From Anodontia alba (lineage: Eukaryota; Mollusca; Bivalvia; Lucinida; Lucinidae): a stretch of DNA of 64,000 nt. The DNA is taken from the NCBI GenBank assembly GCA_964016985.1, contig OZ024830.1:13274295-13338294 (forward strand), read 5' to 3'. Below, in pieces: positions 33,671 through 46,419 of this stretch; positions within the stretch are counted from its first letter, which is position 1; each line of letters begins with the position of its first letter. The notes below the pieces were generated by a model. That model ran no database searches, had not been told where the DNA came from, and was given only the letters and a program-made list of their open reading frames with translations. The position numbers were made by a program, and so were the translations under genes.

Positions 33671-33768
33671 ACTAAAAACTCGGAACCACGCACCACGCGC
33701 CACGCACTACGCCCCACGGAAAACCAAAATCAGTGTCCCTCCACTTTTCTTCGAAAAGGCGGGGGACA

Positions 33769-35797
33769 ATAACTGTACAAACGATCATTTGATTCTTTTG
33801 GAATCTTTTATTCACGATGCCTTTGTTAAAAAAGAACATGTCGTAGCTGTATTTTTTGACCTTGAAAAAGCTTACGATACTACTTGGAAACATGGCATCA
33901 TGAAAGATTTACATAAATTAGGCCTTAAAGGCCGATTACCACTTTTTATTCAAAATTTTTTATCAGATCGAACATTTAATATTCGAATAGGTAATACGTT
34001 GTCGGACATATTTAAACAAGAACAAGATGTACCACAGGGAAGCATTTTATCACATACCATGTTTGGCATTAAAATTAACGGTATTGTTAAATGTGTGAAA
34101 GACCTTGATTGTTCTCTTTTTGTTGACGATTTTAGAATATTTATTAGATCGAAAAATATGGAAACCATTGAATTCAAACTACAACGATGTTTAAACGATA
34201 TAGAAGATTGGGCAACAGAAAATGGTTTCAAATTTTCAAAAACAAAAACTCAGTGCGTTCATTTTTGTCAAATACGTCAGCTACATTTAGATCCTCATCT
34301 TACCATATACGGTAGTCCTATTCCAGTCGTCAGTGAAGCAAAATTCCTAGGTCTTTTGTTCGATAACAAATTATCTTTTATACCACACATCAAAGCTTTA
34401 AAAGCTAAATGTTTAAAAGCGCTTGATATTCTTAAAGTTCTCTCCAGTTCCGACTGGGGAGGAGATCGTACTGTTCTTTTAAATCTTTATATATCTTTAA
34501 TTCGATCTAAACTGGATTATGGATCCATAGTTTATGGATCCGCTAGAAAATCTTATTTGAAATCTTTGGATACTATTCATCACCAAGGTTTACGTCTGGC
34601 TCTAGGGGCTTTTCGTACTTCCCCCGTCGAAAGTTTATACGCTGAATGAAATGAATCATCATTGTATATAAGAAAAGAGAAATTGTCTGTTCAATATGTT
34701 ACTAAATTAGCCGCCAATCCACGTAATTCAGCTTATGATTGCGTTTTTAACCCTAAATATGAAAGATTTTACAACAACAAACCAACGGCTATTAAACCCC
34801 TTGGCCTGAGAATACAGCCGTTACTTGAAGAGGCCAATATTAATATTAAAACTGTTCAGCCTTTTTTCTTTTCCATCAAAAGAGCCATGGACGTTAAACC
34901 CTCCAAAGATTATTTTTGACCTCCATAAAAATAAAAAAACAGAAGTCAAGTCACATATTTTTAAGAATGAATTTTTAGAAATCAAATCAAATTATAAACA
35001 TTACCTGTCAATTTATACAGATGGTTTGAAACAAGATGAGAAAGTTGCTTATTCTGTTATTAGTCCAATTTTACTGACAGTATCAGATTACCTGATAATA
35101 GCTCCATTTTTACCGCCGTAGCCAAGGCAATTGATATTGCACTTTACCATATCATAGATCAGTCTGAAAAACAGTTCATCATTTATTCAGATTCTCTTTC
35201 TGTATTAAAAATCTCTTAAAGATTTACACCATAGAAACCCATTAATTCAGCAAATTCTTAAAAAATATTATTACCTTTCAGTTTCAAAAGAAATTGTATT
35301 TTGTTGGCTTCCCAGCCACGTTAATATTCGTGGAAATTAATTAGCCGATTTAGAAGCTAAAGCTGCACCATCCTTAGTGATAACTAATTTTAAAATTCCT
35401 CACTCCGACTTTAAATCGAACATCCGTCAATACATTAACAATAAATGTCAGTTTGTTTGGGAAACACAAACTCAAAATAAACTAAATGAAATAAAACCAA
35501 ATTTTAACAGCAAACGCTCATTCTCTAATTACAGCAGAAAAGAACTAAAAAATCACGAGATGTAGAATTGGACACACTAGAATTACTCATTCTTACATAT
35601 TAAAAAATGAACAAGCTCCATTCTGCATTCCTTGTAACGAACCTTTCACAGTCAAACATTTTCTTATCACTTGTGCTGAATTTAATTACATTCGCACAAA
35701 GTATTTTAATATAAAAACTATAAAGGAACGTTTTGATATGCCAACTCAGAAAATACTCGACTTTCTTAAAGAGATCGGACTTTTTAATAAAATATGA
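33769..35797 (+). pseudogene. D1 ORF2 3' part: RT core and RNase H
   Basis: Resumes at NNCTNDHLILLESF. Motif A is FFDLEKAYD and motif C is LFVDDF; PQGSIL-type motif B reads PQGSILSHT. A TGA at 34647-34649 (SLYAE) is shared with D0. RNase H pieces follow with frameshifts: IYTDGLK (usual Ser is Leu), FIIYSDSLSVL, FCWLPSHVNIRGN then TAA in place of Glu. Stop at 35795-35797. Confidence 0.75.
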
Positions 35798-35914
35798 TCA
35801 GTATTTTTAATAACTCAAAATCATTGATACTTTATCTCTTTAAAATAAACACACCAATCCTAGATATTTTTTAATTTCTCATTAAATAAAATCATCATAT
35901 AACATAAAACTTAT

Positions 35915-35974
35915 TAGACGCTATATGCCCTTTTAGGGTTGAGCTTCTATAAACAAAATATCCATCCATCCATC
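35915..35974 (+). other. D1 3' hairpin and ATCC tail
   Basis: Outer arms TAGACGCT and AGCTTCTA (one mismatch) enclose GCCCTTTTAGGGT. The tail is TATCCATCCATCCATC. The same structure ends D2, D3 and D4. The inner hairpin resembles the histone 3' stem-loop. Confidence 0.7.
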
Positions 35975-36716
35975 TTTCTTTAATAAACTGTTTATTTTAA
36001 ATATGGATCTCTTAATGTTAAAAATAACCTTTCAATTTCCCAGACGTTTTCGGCCTCCCTTGTCTGTAGGGAATAAAATCTACAGATCACTTTCCTTCTG
36101 TAGTGGATAGGGTGTAATCCCTTATTAAAACAGGAACCACCTGTTTGCCGTGGGTGGCGTCTCGTATGCTGGGAGAGGGGAACCTGATGATTGAGGAAAG
36201 CCCAGGGATCTCCAGCTTTTCAACACATCATTTTGGCCCTTATTTTAGATAGAAGAGCGGTCTGGGTTAGATCCGGCCTGGATCATTCCGCTCAGTCGTG
36301 CCAAGCTCTAGAAGCGCACAACTTGTTCTTGGCTTCTTTCTCTCTTTCATACGTATCTTTATGGTACCAACCGGGCTGATTTTTCTCATGTTCCTCTAAC
36401 TTTGAGTTTCAATGTGCGGCGGCTGAAGGGTCAATTGGTGGGCTTGTATTGGGGCTTTGGCGGAAACCTCTGTGAGAAGAGGCTGTGGTTAGGGGGATGA
36501 AATCAACTGTTCATAATTTTTTCATTGGAAATTTAGATGAATAGGTGGGAAATCATCTAAGCATGAGGCCGAGCTGAAGACTCTGATCTTGACACCGAGT
36601 ATAATAGCAATGTAGCCTTGACGTTAGAAATAGGAGATCAATTTCTGTTAAATGTCCCCTTGTAGGGCTCCATGGTGGGTGGGGCGCATGGCTATCGAAT
36701 CAAAAACTTCATCACC

Positions 36717-36910
36717 ATGGCCTCTCGAAAACGATTTCTGGCGTTCGACTCTTCGGAGGACGACACGCAACCGACTACCTTTACGTTCAAAGCTAATGAG
36801 AACTTCGCAAAATTTTTAGTGATTTCGAGTAAGGAGGACACACCAATTACTTCACTGTCACCATTCATTATCGAAAAACAAATAGAATCTATTATAGGCA
36901 CTCCAAAAAA

Positions 36911-36953
<43 letters not shown>

Positions 36954-37985
36954 AACTCTTTTGGTCGAAACAAACAGAAAATCTCAAACTGATAATCTCT
37001 TGAAAATTATAAAATGTTTTAATATTAATGTCACTGTCACGGAACATAAAACTCTCAACAGTTGCAAAGGTATTATCCGTGACAGAATGCTAAAACATGA
37101 AACTGAAGAAAATATCACCGAATATCTTAAAACACAAGGAGTAACAGCTTGCAAACGTTTTACAATTAAAAAAGATGGAAACTTTATAGAAATAAATACA
37201 CTTTTACTAACTTTCAATACCACAACTTTACCGAAATCACTAAAAAAAATTTTACCGAATTATACCGGTTGAAGTCTACATTCCAAATCCTCTGCGGTGT
37301 TTCAACTCTCAGAGGATTGGACATCATGAAAACGGCTGTCCTGAATTACCTGGATCAGTATGTGAAAAATGTGGTATGGGTGACTTTGATCACCATACAA
37401 ATGCTTGTAAAAATGATGCTAAGTGTGTGAACTGTCACAAAAATCATCTATCAAAATCAAATCAGTGTGAAATTTGGAAAAAAGAAAGAAATTATGAAAA
37501 TTAAAGTTACACAAAAAATCACTTATTTGGAAGCTAAAACAATTCAAGAAAACCAACCTGAAATTACCTTTGCAAAAGTTGTTCAATACCTAAACACTAA
37601 ACCTGAAACCACAGAAACTTCTACCAAGTTTAACGAAAAAGATTCAGTCATTAAAGCAAATTCAAAAGGCATTATTCCTACTTAAAAACCTAAACCTAAA
37701 TCCGCATCTACTCATCAGTCTAGACAACCAACAAAATCTCAAAACAGTTCACAAACACAGCCGAATAAAGCAAATGGATCACAACAGAGATCCAGGTCCA
37801 GGACAGCTGACCAGAAAGAAAAAAATGGAAAAGAAAAAGATAAAGAGAAAGGACCGAATCCATACAGTAAAGGGGCGTCGGCCGATCCGATCAAGTTGGT
37901 CAATCGGTTCGATTCCCTTGAGAACATGGAGTTAGAGATTGACTCCACCATGTTCTCGCAGTCTCAGAGAAAACAAAAGGATTAA
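36717..37985 (+). pseudogene. D2 ORF1 (gag-like) with A37 tract
   Basis: MASRKRFLAFDSSEDD start. A pure A37 run at 36914-36950 codes 12 Lys after Val and puts what follows out of frame (TGA soon after). The knuckle part is readable in another frame: CEKCGMGDFDHHTNAC and CVNCHKNHLSKSNQC. The C-terminus LENMELEIDSTMFSQSQ ends at 37983-37985. Confidence 0.7.
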
Positions 37986-38020
37986 GTTCCTTTTTTTTAA
38001 AATCATCTCTCCATTTATCA

Positions 38021-41000
38021 TGGATAAAAAATCAATTATTCAGTGGAACTGTCGAGGACTCAAAGCAAATTATAACGAAATTTTAATTTTAACAACACTA
38101 CTTTCTCCGACTGTCTTTTGTCTCCAGGAAACCTTTTTTTTATAAACTACAGATAATATTAATTTTAAAAATTATAGTTTATATAATCATATCGCAACTG
38201 AAAATCAGAAAGCCTCAGGAGGTTCATCTATCCTTGTAAAATCAAATGTTCCTCATAGACAGATAGATATAAATAGTAATTTAAAAGCTGTTGCTGTAAA
38301 TGTCACTCTGTCTAAATCCATAACTATTTGTTCTCTATATCTTCCTCCACACTGTAAATTTTCTAAACACGATTTAGAAAATCTTATAAACCAGTTACCT
38401 CGTCCTTATTTATTATTAGGTGACTTTAATAGTCACAGCAAACTATGGGGTTGTCTGGATACAAATTACAAAGGAGAAATAATAGAACATTTTATTGCAG
38501 AAAATGATCTATGCTTATTTAACGATAAACAACCAACTTATCTTCATTCTCCTACAAGAAATTATTTTGCTTTAGATTTGTCTATATGCTCTCCAAATAT
38601 TTACTTAGATTTTGATTGGTCAATTCTATATGACCTTAATGGGAGCGATCATTTTTGAATTAAAATTGAAGTAATGGAATCGACAAATGAAGACCATCAT
38701 TCCCGATGGAATTTGAATAAAGCAAACTGGAAGAATTTTATGGAGCTATGTAATGAAAAATTAAAACCTGAAATGTTTAAAACAGCAGATGATATACAAG
38801 CTTTTACTGATACATTAATTCACATAGCCGAAAAATATATTCCGAAGTCCTCGACACGTTAAAAAAGAAATAGACCTTGGTTTAATAACGATGTTAAAAA
38901 TTCAATAAATAAAAGAAAATCTGCCTTACGAAAGTTCAATAGGCAGCCAACAAAAGAAAATCTAATCCATGCCAAACAAATGCGAGCTAAAGCTCGCAAG
39001 ACAATAAAAACGGCTAAAAGAACATCTTGGCAGCAATACGTCTCCAAACTTAATTCTAGAACCCCAGCAAAGAAAATATGGGACAGGATTCGAAAAAATA
39101 CTGGCAAAAATAAAAATAAAAAGCATGTCCATATTAAATCAAATGGAAATATATGCTCAACGACTAAAGATATTTCCAATGCACTAGGAGAGAACTTTCA
39201 GAAAAAAAAAACTCTTCTAGTGCAAACTATTCCGAAACTTTCAAAACATAAAACAGGAACGAGAGAAAGAGCATCTAAATTTTATGCCACTAAATCATGA
39301 AAAATATAATGTACCATTCACAGCTTCAGAATTATTAGATGCTCTTCATAAATCTCATGATACAGCTGCTGGTCCTGTTGATATTCATTATCAAATTCTT
39401 AAACATTTACCCGATAATGCTTTAGAAACATTATTAAATATTTTAAATGATATTTGGATCACTGGGAAATTTCCAAAAGACTGGAGTAAAGCATCGATAT
39501 TCCTATACCAAAAACAAATAAAGATCATACTGAAGCTACTAACTATAGACCTATTGCTTTGACAAGTTGTTTATGTAAAACAATGGAGAGAATGATTAAT
39601 GATAGACTGGTTTGTACAAACGATCATTTGATTCGTTTGGAATCATTTATTCGTGATGCCTTTGTTAAAAAAAGAACATGTCGTAGCTGTATTTTTTTTA
39701 CCTTGAAAAAGCTTACGATATTACTTGGAAACATGGCATCATGAAAGATTTACATAAATTCGGCCTTGAAGGCCGATTACCACTTTTTATTCAAAATTTT
39801 TATCAGATCGAACATTTAATGTTCGAATAGGTAATACGTTATCAGACATATTTAAACAAGAACAAGGTGTACCACAGGGAAGTATTTTATCACCTACCTT
39901 GTTTGTCATTAAAATAAACGATATTGTTAAATGTGTGAAAGAACTTGATTGTTCACTTTTTGTTGACGATTTTGGAATATTTATTATGTCGAAAAATATG
40001 GAAACCATTGAATTCAAACTACAACGATGTTTAAACGATATAGAAGATTGGGCAACAGAAAATGGTTTCAAATTTTCAAAAACAAAAACTCAATGCCTTC
40101 ATTTTTGTCAAATACGTCAGCTACATTTAGATCCTCATCTCACCATATACGGTAGTCCCATTCCAGTCGTCAGTGAAGCAAAATTCCTAGGTATTTTGTT
40201 CGATAACAAATTATCTTTTATACCACACATCAAAGCTTTAAAAGCTAAATGTTTAAAAGCACTTGATTTTCTTAAAGTTCTCTCCAGTTCCGACTGGGGA
40301 GGAGATCGTACTGTTCTTTTAAATCTTTATAGATCTTTAATTCGATCTAAACTGGATTATGGATCCATAGTTTATGGATCCGCTAGAAAATCTTATTTGA
40401 AATCTTCGGATACTATTCATCACCAAGGTTTACGTCTGGCTCTAGAGGCTTTTCGTACTTCTCCCATCGAAAGTTTATACGCTGAATCAAATGAACCATC
40501 ACTATATATAAGAAGGGAAAAATTATCTCTTCATTATGTTACTAAATTAGCTACCAATCCACGAAATTCAGCCTATGATTGTGTTTTTAATCCTAAATAC
40601 GAAAGATTTTACAACAATAAACCAACGGCTATTAAACCCCTTGCCCTGAGAATACAACCGTTACTTAAAGAGGCCAATATTAATATTAAAAATGTTCAAC
40701 ATTTTTCTTTTCCATCAAAAGAGCCATGGACGTTAAACCCACCAAAGATTATATTAGACCTTCATAAGAATAAAAAAAAAACCCAGAAGTTAAGTCGCAT
40801 ATTTTTAAAAATAAATTTTTAGAAATCAAATCAAATTATAAACATTACCTGTCAATTTATATAGATGGTTCGAAACGAGATGAGAAAGTTGCTTGTTCTG
40901 TTATTAGTCCAAATTTTACTGACAGTATCAGATTACCTGATAATAGCTCCATTTTACCGCCGAAGCCAAGGCAATTGATATTGCACTTTACCATATCAGA

Positions 41001-41646
41001 GATCAGTCTGAAAAACAGTTCATCATTTATTCAGATTCTCTTTCTGTATTAAAAATCTCTTAAAGATTTACACCATAGAAACCCATTAATTCAGCAAATT
41101 CTTAAAAAATATTATTACCTTTCAGTTTCAAAAGAAATTGTATTTTGTTGGCTTCCCAGCCACGTTAATATTCGTGGAAATGAATTAGCCGATTTAGAGG
41201 CTAAAGCTGCACTATCCTTAGCGATAACAAATTTCAAAATTCCTCACTCCGACTTTAAATCGAACATCCGTCTATACATAAACAATAAATGTCAGTCTGT
41301 TTGGGAAACACAAACTCAAAATAAACTAAATGAAATAAAACCAAATTTTAACAGCAAATGCACATTCTCTAATTACAGCAGAAAAGAACAAACAAAAATC
41401 ACTAGATGTAGAATAGGACACACTAGAATTACTCATTCTTACATATTAAAAAATGAACAAGCTCCATTCTGCATTCCTTGTCACGAACCTTTTACAGTCA
41501 AACATTTTCTTATCAATTGTGCTGAATTTAATTATATTCGCACAAAGTATTTTAATGTAAAAACTATAAAGGAACTGTTTAATGATATGCCAACTCAGAA
41601 AATACTCGACTTTCTTAAAGAGATCGGACTTTTTAATAAAATTTGA
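38021..41646 (+). pseudogene. D2 ORF2 (EN-RT-RNase H)
   Basis: EN start MDKKSIIQWNCRGLK; frame lost near 38138 in a T run. EN motif GDFNSHS stays; SDHFPI reads SDHF followed by a stop. TAA of the family at 38860-38862. About 60 nt of RT between MINDRLV and CTNDHLI are deleted. Motif A is disturbed near 39700; motif C LFVDDFG is intact in the long frame 39899-40822. RNase H remains: IYIDGSKRDEK (usual Thr is Ile) and WLPSHVNIRGNELADLEAKAAL. Stop at 41644-41646. Confidence 0.75.
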
Positions 41647-41762
41647 TCAGTATTTTTAATAACTTAAAATCATTGATACTTTATCTTTTTAAAATAAACA
41701 CATCAATCCTAGATATTTTTATTTTCTCATTAAATAAAATCATCATATAATATACAACTTAT

Positions 41763-41797
41763 TAGACGCTATATGCCCTTTTAGGGTTGAGCGTCTA
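41763..41797 (+). other. D2 3' terminal hairpin
   Basis: Perfect 8-bp outer arms TAGACGCT and AGCGTCTA enclosing GCCCTTTTAGGGT. Confidence 0.75.
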
Positions 41798-41822
41798 TAA
41801 ATAAAATATCCATCTATCCATT

Positions 41823-42330
41823 CATACAAAAGACTCGTCCCTCCAACAAGAAGTATTACAGACACGGGACCAATCATCAGATCCCAATTATTACATAAGC
41901 AAGGAGCAACTGAAAAATATTCTGCTGGAACTATTCGAAAACCAGCAGATAACTACAGCAGGCAGAGCTGGCAAGCTTACGATATTTGAAAAAAACAATC
42001 GAAAAGTGTACAGTCTGTCCCCCCTTTACTAATAGACGGATACAGGCAAAATCGCCAAACCTGTCCCTGTCCCCAGTAAGAACTCCAGGCGGCAGAAAGG
42101 TATCTAATATACCGATAGCCAACTACTGGGAAACAAGTACCCCAAATATAGGTGAGAGTCGAATCAACATGGCTCCTAAAAAAATAAATATGGTCGAGAC
42201 GGAAAAAATAAATAAGAAAAACAATAAAGAACAACCTATTAGTAAATATGTAAACGCACCAAAGCACTAACAAAAACAGTTAGTTTTTGGGACGTTGCAC
42301 TAAAAGTTTATTTATCCCAATCATTATAAT
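41823..42330 (+). pseudogene. LINE E ORF1 C-terminal remnant
   Basis: Out-of-frame pieces rich in Lys, Asn and Pro, for example MKKTIEKCTVCPPF to KYVNAPKH at 41986-42270. No knuckle is left. Assignment rests on its place before the EN domain. Confidence 0.4.
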
Positions 42331-42369
42331 GTCTGACACAACACAGAAAGGTATAAATAAAAACGTCCC

Positions 42370-43463
42370 TTTGCGTGGTTCAGTGGAATATTCAAGGAAA
42401 GAATAATCTCCCAAAATTCAGAAATTATGTCGAAACTATTAAAATTTATCCTGATATAATCTGCTTAGAGGAAACCTGGGCAAATCAAAGAAACACCCTG
42501 CCAAATATACCATCTTATGCAAAAACAATTTACAAAAATAGAACAGAAAAGAAATGCGGTGGTGTGGCAATATACGTCAAAAACAATATTGCCTTTGAAG
42601 AGATTGATTTAAGTACAGTAAATGTTAAACTAGAAGTATGTGCAATTAAATTACACTTAGAAAAGAAAACAGTATCCCTCTACAATATCTATGATAGTCA
42701 TTTTTGGAAGAGCAGATAATATAGACGAATATAATTTACTATTTAGTAAAATAAAAACGGAAGACAGTATAATTGTAGGGGATTTTAACGCACATAATCC
42801 ACTCTGGGACAGCAAACTGAATGATGCAAAGGGACGTGCGCTATTAGAAGTATCTAACAATCATGATCTCGTCATCCTTAATAATGGCCAACCGACTCTC
42901 AGTATTCACGATACCACACCAGACATTACACTTGCATCGCCGACAATTAGTGCAAAATCGGAATGGCAGTGTTACAACAAACCTGTGGTAGCGACCATCT
43001 ACCTATTATCATAAAACTCAGTGTCAGCTATAACACAACAGGGTCTTCAGGAATTCCAAAATGGAAATTGGGAAAGGCCGATTGGGATAAATTCAAAACA
43101 TTATGTTCATCAAAGTTAAAATTAAATAAAGATGCTGAATCCATCAATGAGATCGCCTCAGATTTTACTAAAATCCTTCAAAATATTTGTGAAGAGACGA
43201 TCCCGAAAACCAAACCTAAATGTTCAAAAATCAAACCTCCATGGTGGAATCAAGACTGTGCTGTAGCAATCAAAAAACGTGAAAAAGCACGTAAAAAATA
43301 TTTACGCACAAGAACCCAGCAGGATAAACAACATTATAATATGTTAAAAACTGAATCAAAAACTACATTAAAAAAAAAAGCACAAAAGGAATGTTGGGAA
43401 GACTTTATTTCAAAATTAAACCATAAAACATGTAGTAAAGAGGTATGGGACATGATAAGGTAG
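42370..43463 (+). pseudogene. LINE E ORF2: endonuclease region
   Basis: VVQWNIQGKNNLPKF opens the EN. Motifs: CLEETWANQ, GGVAIYVKN, GDFNAHNPLWDSK and SDHLPIIIKL, so the catalytic residues look intact. Three frames are needed (breaks near 42700 and 42985). The linker IKPPWWNQDC and a Lys-rich region follow, closing at TAG 43461-43463 after WDMIR. Confidence 0.75.
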
Positions 43464-44650
43464 AGGAAAGCGCTCAGAGCCCATTACCTGTCTAAAAACA
43501 AACGATCAAATTATCACAAAAGATCGTGATAAAGCACAACTTTTAGCACAACACTATGCCGATACATCAAAAAGTGAAAATCTTGATCCTAAATTTCAAA
43601 ATATTAAGAAAATTCAGGATAACATTTATAAAGAGGCAAAACCCCACATGGAGGAAGATAACGAACATAATCTCAACCGGCTTTTCACTCAGTTTGAGCT
43701 GAACAGGGCCCTGCAAGGCAAAAAGAATACTGCCCCCGGAGCCGACACTATTTCATATGAAATGCTCAAGCAGCTACCACCAAGCTCTAAGGCAGAGTTG
43801 CTGAACCTTATAAACCTGTCTTGGGTGGTAGGGGAACTCCCGTCCGACTGGAAAGTAGCGGCCATAATTCCTATTAAAAAACCACATAAGGATAAAACTA
43901 ACCCATCCTCTTATAGACCAATCTCATTGACATCCGCTTTCTGTAAAATCATGGAAACCATGATAGCATTTAGACTAAATTCTTTTATTGAGAGGAATAA
44001 TCTCATATCAAACAACAAATCTGGCTTCCGAAAACATAGATCAACCATCGACCAGTTGGTGAGACTATCCTCTGAAATCAATATGGTCTTCATGGAAAAC
44101 AAGGCCATAGGAGCTATATTTCTAGAGCTGGGAAAAGCTTTTGACCTTATGTGGAGCACTGGCACCCTAGTTAAACTTAATAAGATAGGCATAAATGGTC
44201 ATATGCTAAATTGGATTCAACACTTTTTAAAGGGTCGCAAAATCCAAGTAAGACTGGGAGAAAACATTTCTGATATATTTGATCTAGAAAACGGCTCCCC
44301 CCAGAGGGGTGTACTCATTCCGACACTGTTTAATGTCATCATGAATACACTATCCGAAGCCTTAAACGAACTAGAAGGTATATCCCTATCCCAGTTTGCA
44401 GATGATGTTGCAATTTGGACGAAACATTCCTCCGCTGGCTTGGCAGTCAAAAAATTACAAAAAGCCCTTGACGTGATCGAGGCCTGGGGCACTTATTGGG
44501 GATTTAAGATAACTCCAGACAAGACCAAGGCAATAATCTTCAGCAGAAAGATTAAGGACGTTAAAACTGATAGCTTCCGATTAACACTAAATAGAAAAAC
44601 CCTCGATTTTGTAGACAGTCACATTTTTAGGCCTAACTATGGATAGAAAA
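43464..44650 (+). pseudogene. LINE E ORF2: reverse transcriptase
   Basis: Open over 43648-44646. Motifs: NTAPGADTISYEML, SYRPISLTSAFCKIMETM, SGFRKHRSTIDQL. Motif A reads FLELGKAFD against the usual FLDLEKAFD, so the metal-binding Asp is Glu. Motif B is SPQRGVLIPT (usual SPQGSVLSPT). Motif C SQFADDVAIW is intact. Even with frames repaired this RT would likely be inactive. Confidence 0.78.
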
Positions 44651-44699
44651 CTCACATGGAAGCATCACATTGATCAGCTTATTGTAAAATGTAACAAAG

Positions 44700-46142
44700 A
44701 TTTAAATCTTAAGAGAATGATATCGGGGACAACATTTGCAGCCGATAAAAAAATGCCTGGTCAATCTCTATAAGGCCTTAATACTGAGTAAATTAGATTA
44801 TGGGGCACAGGCTTTTAACTCTGCCCACAAGAGCCAATTAGGACGACTCAATACTATACAAAATGAAGCTCTAAGAATCGCAACTAGAGCTCGTAGAACA
44901 ACGCCAATCCCAGCACTAGAGTTGGAATGTGCAGTCCTACCCCTTTCGCTTAGACGGGAGGAACTAATATTGAAATATTGGGCTAGATCTTCTCCACTTG
45001 GAGATAACCTCCCTGTTAACCAGCTGATAACGGACTTTGGCTGCTTAACTATAAAAAATGCTAAGAATTTCAACCCTTACACCGTCGCTATTCGACAGTT
45101 ACTGAAGGAGAATAATATCAACCACAACATTGCTCCACCCTATTACCTTTAAAAGTGGGATCTACAAATAACCCCACCCTCACTAGATCTACATGACGCC
45201 ATAGGTCCCAAAAAAAGATGGGGACGCAATCATTATGAGGGCAACTAGTACAGCCCACATAGAAGAAAATTATCCAAATTGCACTAAAATTTTCACTGAC
45301 GGCAGTAAGGACCCCGAAAATCGAACAGTAGGGGCCGCTTTTGTAGTTTCAGAATTAAACTATGAAAAACAAAACAAATTAAATCCTACACAATTTGTGT
45401 TTACCTCCGAATTAGTTGCAATTCAGCAAGCAGTACAATGGATTATTGATTCAAAAACCCCGAAATCAGTAATTCTAACTGATTCCCTCAGCGCAATACA
45501 GGCAATAAAATCAGGAACTTCAAAATCCCGTCCTGATATTACTATAAAATTCTCTCCTTGCTATATACAGCAAAAATAAACAGCCTCGATGAGCAAATAG
45601 ACTGGGTACCATCGCACGTAGGAATCCCAGGAAATGAGGCAGCTGATGAGGCCGCCAAAAAGGCCATGACCATAGGTACCCCAGACCCCACCCTCCCCGC
45701 AAAGACAGAAATATATACTGTCATTAAAAATGCCATTATTCGTAAATGGCAAGCCCAATGGAGTATAACTTACAAAGGGAGAGAATACAGGCATAGACAA
45801 GAAAACGTCAAAACTACATGTACAGTTTATAACCCCAATAGATGTCTGGATGTAGCTTATACCAGACTAAGACTACCCCACTGTGGACTGGGTTTCCACA
45901 AAGCCTTTGACTTGGAATTATGCAAACTATGCAAAGAAGGTGATGGTGAAACTATCGAACATATATTCATGTACTGTGAAGCACAGGAGGAACACAGAAG
46001 AAACCTTGAGGCCAAAATGTTTAAACTGGGATATGTTACCTTCGACACAACTTTACTTTTTCCACCACCCCAAAATGCAGTAAGAATTCGAGAAGCTGTT
46101 TTCGAATTCTTAAAGGATACCGGATACATAAAAAGAATTTAA
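44700..46142 (+). pseudogene. LINE E ORF2: RNase H and C-terminal zinc cluster
   Basis: LNTIQNEALRIATRARRTTP is the usual linker. RNase H residues: FTDGSKD (Asp), SELVAIQQA (Glu), TDSLSAIQA (Asp) and VPSHVGIPGNEAADEAA (His, Asp); all present over two frames (break near 45565). A CKLC...H...C cluster (CKLCKEGDGETIEHIFMYC) lies at about 45930-45975. Stop at 46140-46142. Confidence 0.78.
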
Positions 46143-46249
46143 AACGATATAAAAATAAAACTTCCACCTGATAAAAATACTGCTCCCAACCGGTCGGACG
46201 TTGGGCTTTTAGACTGCGCGAATGCGCAGGTAATTAAGTTAACAATAAA

Positions 46250-46419
46250 GACAAGAAAGTACAGCGTCTTACCGGGCCGCTGGGCACTGGATAACCGAGC
46301 TGTAAGCTGAAAAGATGCCCACGATCTGGTATCTTAATAACGCTGGTTCGGGAACCGAGGTGACCGGTAGCCTGCGTTGGCGAGCAATTCAACAACATTT
46401 CAAGTTATTGCCCCCCCCC
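46250..46419. other. Unassigned stretch between LINE E and D3
   Basis: GC-richer than its surroundings, with no coding region. It ends in a C10-type run just before the D3 5' end. May be the E terminus, an extended D 5' UTR or flanking host DNA. Confidence 0.3.

Larger units (their letters stand above)
31219..33768 (+). mobile_element. Satellite-bearing element with 13-bp inverted termini
   Basis: Ends are TGTCCCCCGCCTT (31219-31231) and its exact complement at 33756-33768. Inside is an array of ~191-bp units and a nested hAT MITE. No transposase is visible. 24 nt of non-LINE sequence lie between the RT and the left end, so the true borders and any target duplication are unclear. It could be a non-autonomous DNA transposon that carries an internal tandem array. 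Confidence 0.6.
26958..35974 (+). mobile_element. LINE D1, full length but split by a satellite element
   Basis: Family D layout: ~1.3-kb 5' UTR beginning near GTGCTGGTTCCGGGC, ORF1 with CCHC knuckles, ORF2 with EN, RT and RNase H, a 3' hairpin and a tail of ATCC repeats. This order puts family D in the I superfamily. D1 is interrupted in the RT by foreign DNA at about 31195-33768. The 5' end matches that of D3 at about 46430. Confidence 0.8.
35975..41822 (+). mobile_element. LINE D2, partly truncated 5' UTR
   Basis: Starts at TTTCTTTAATAAACTG directly after the D1 tail, about 550 bp inside the D1 5' UTR. Full ORF1 and ORF2 follow, with the 3' hairpin (41763-41797) and an ATCC-type tail. No foreign insertion inside. 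Confidence 0.78.
41823..46250 (+). mobile_element. LINE E (I/Jockey-like, EN-RT-RNase H), 5' truncated
   Basis: Begins inside ORF1 directly after the D2 tail. It shares RT style (SQFADDVAIW, KAFDLMW) with LINE F. It ends at about 46190-46250, where two hairpins occur: CCCAAC/GTTGGG arms (46186-46206) and CTGCGC-GAAT-GCGCAG (46214-46229). Confidence 0.7.

Noticed and set aside
41986..42270. An independent small gene before LINE E
   Set aside because: It sits where the ORF1 C-terminus of LINE E belongs and has its composition; kept only as a remnant.
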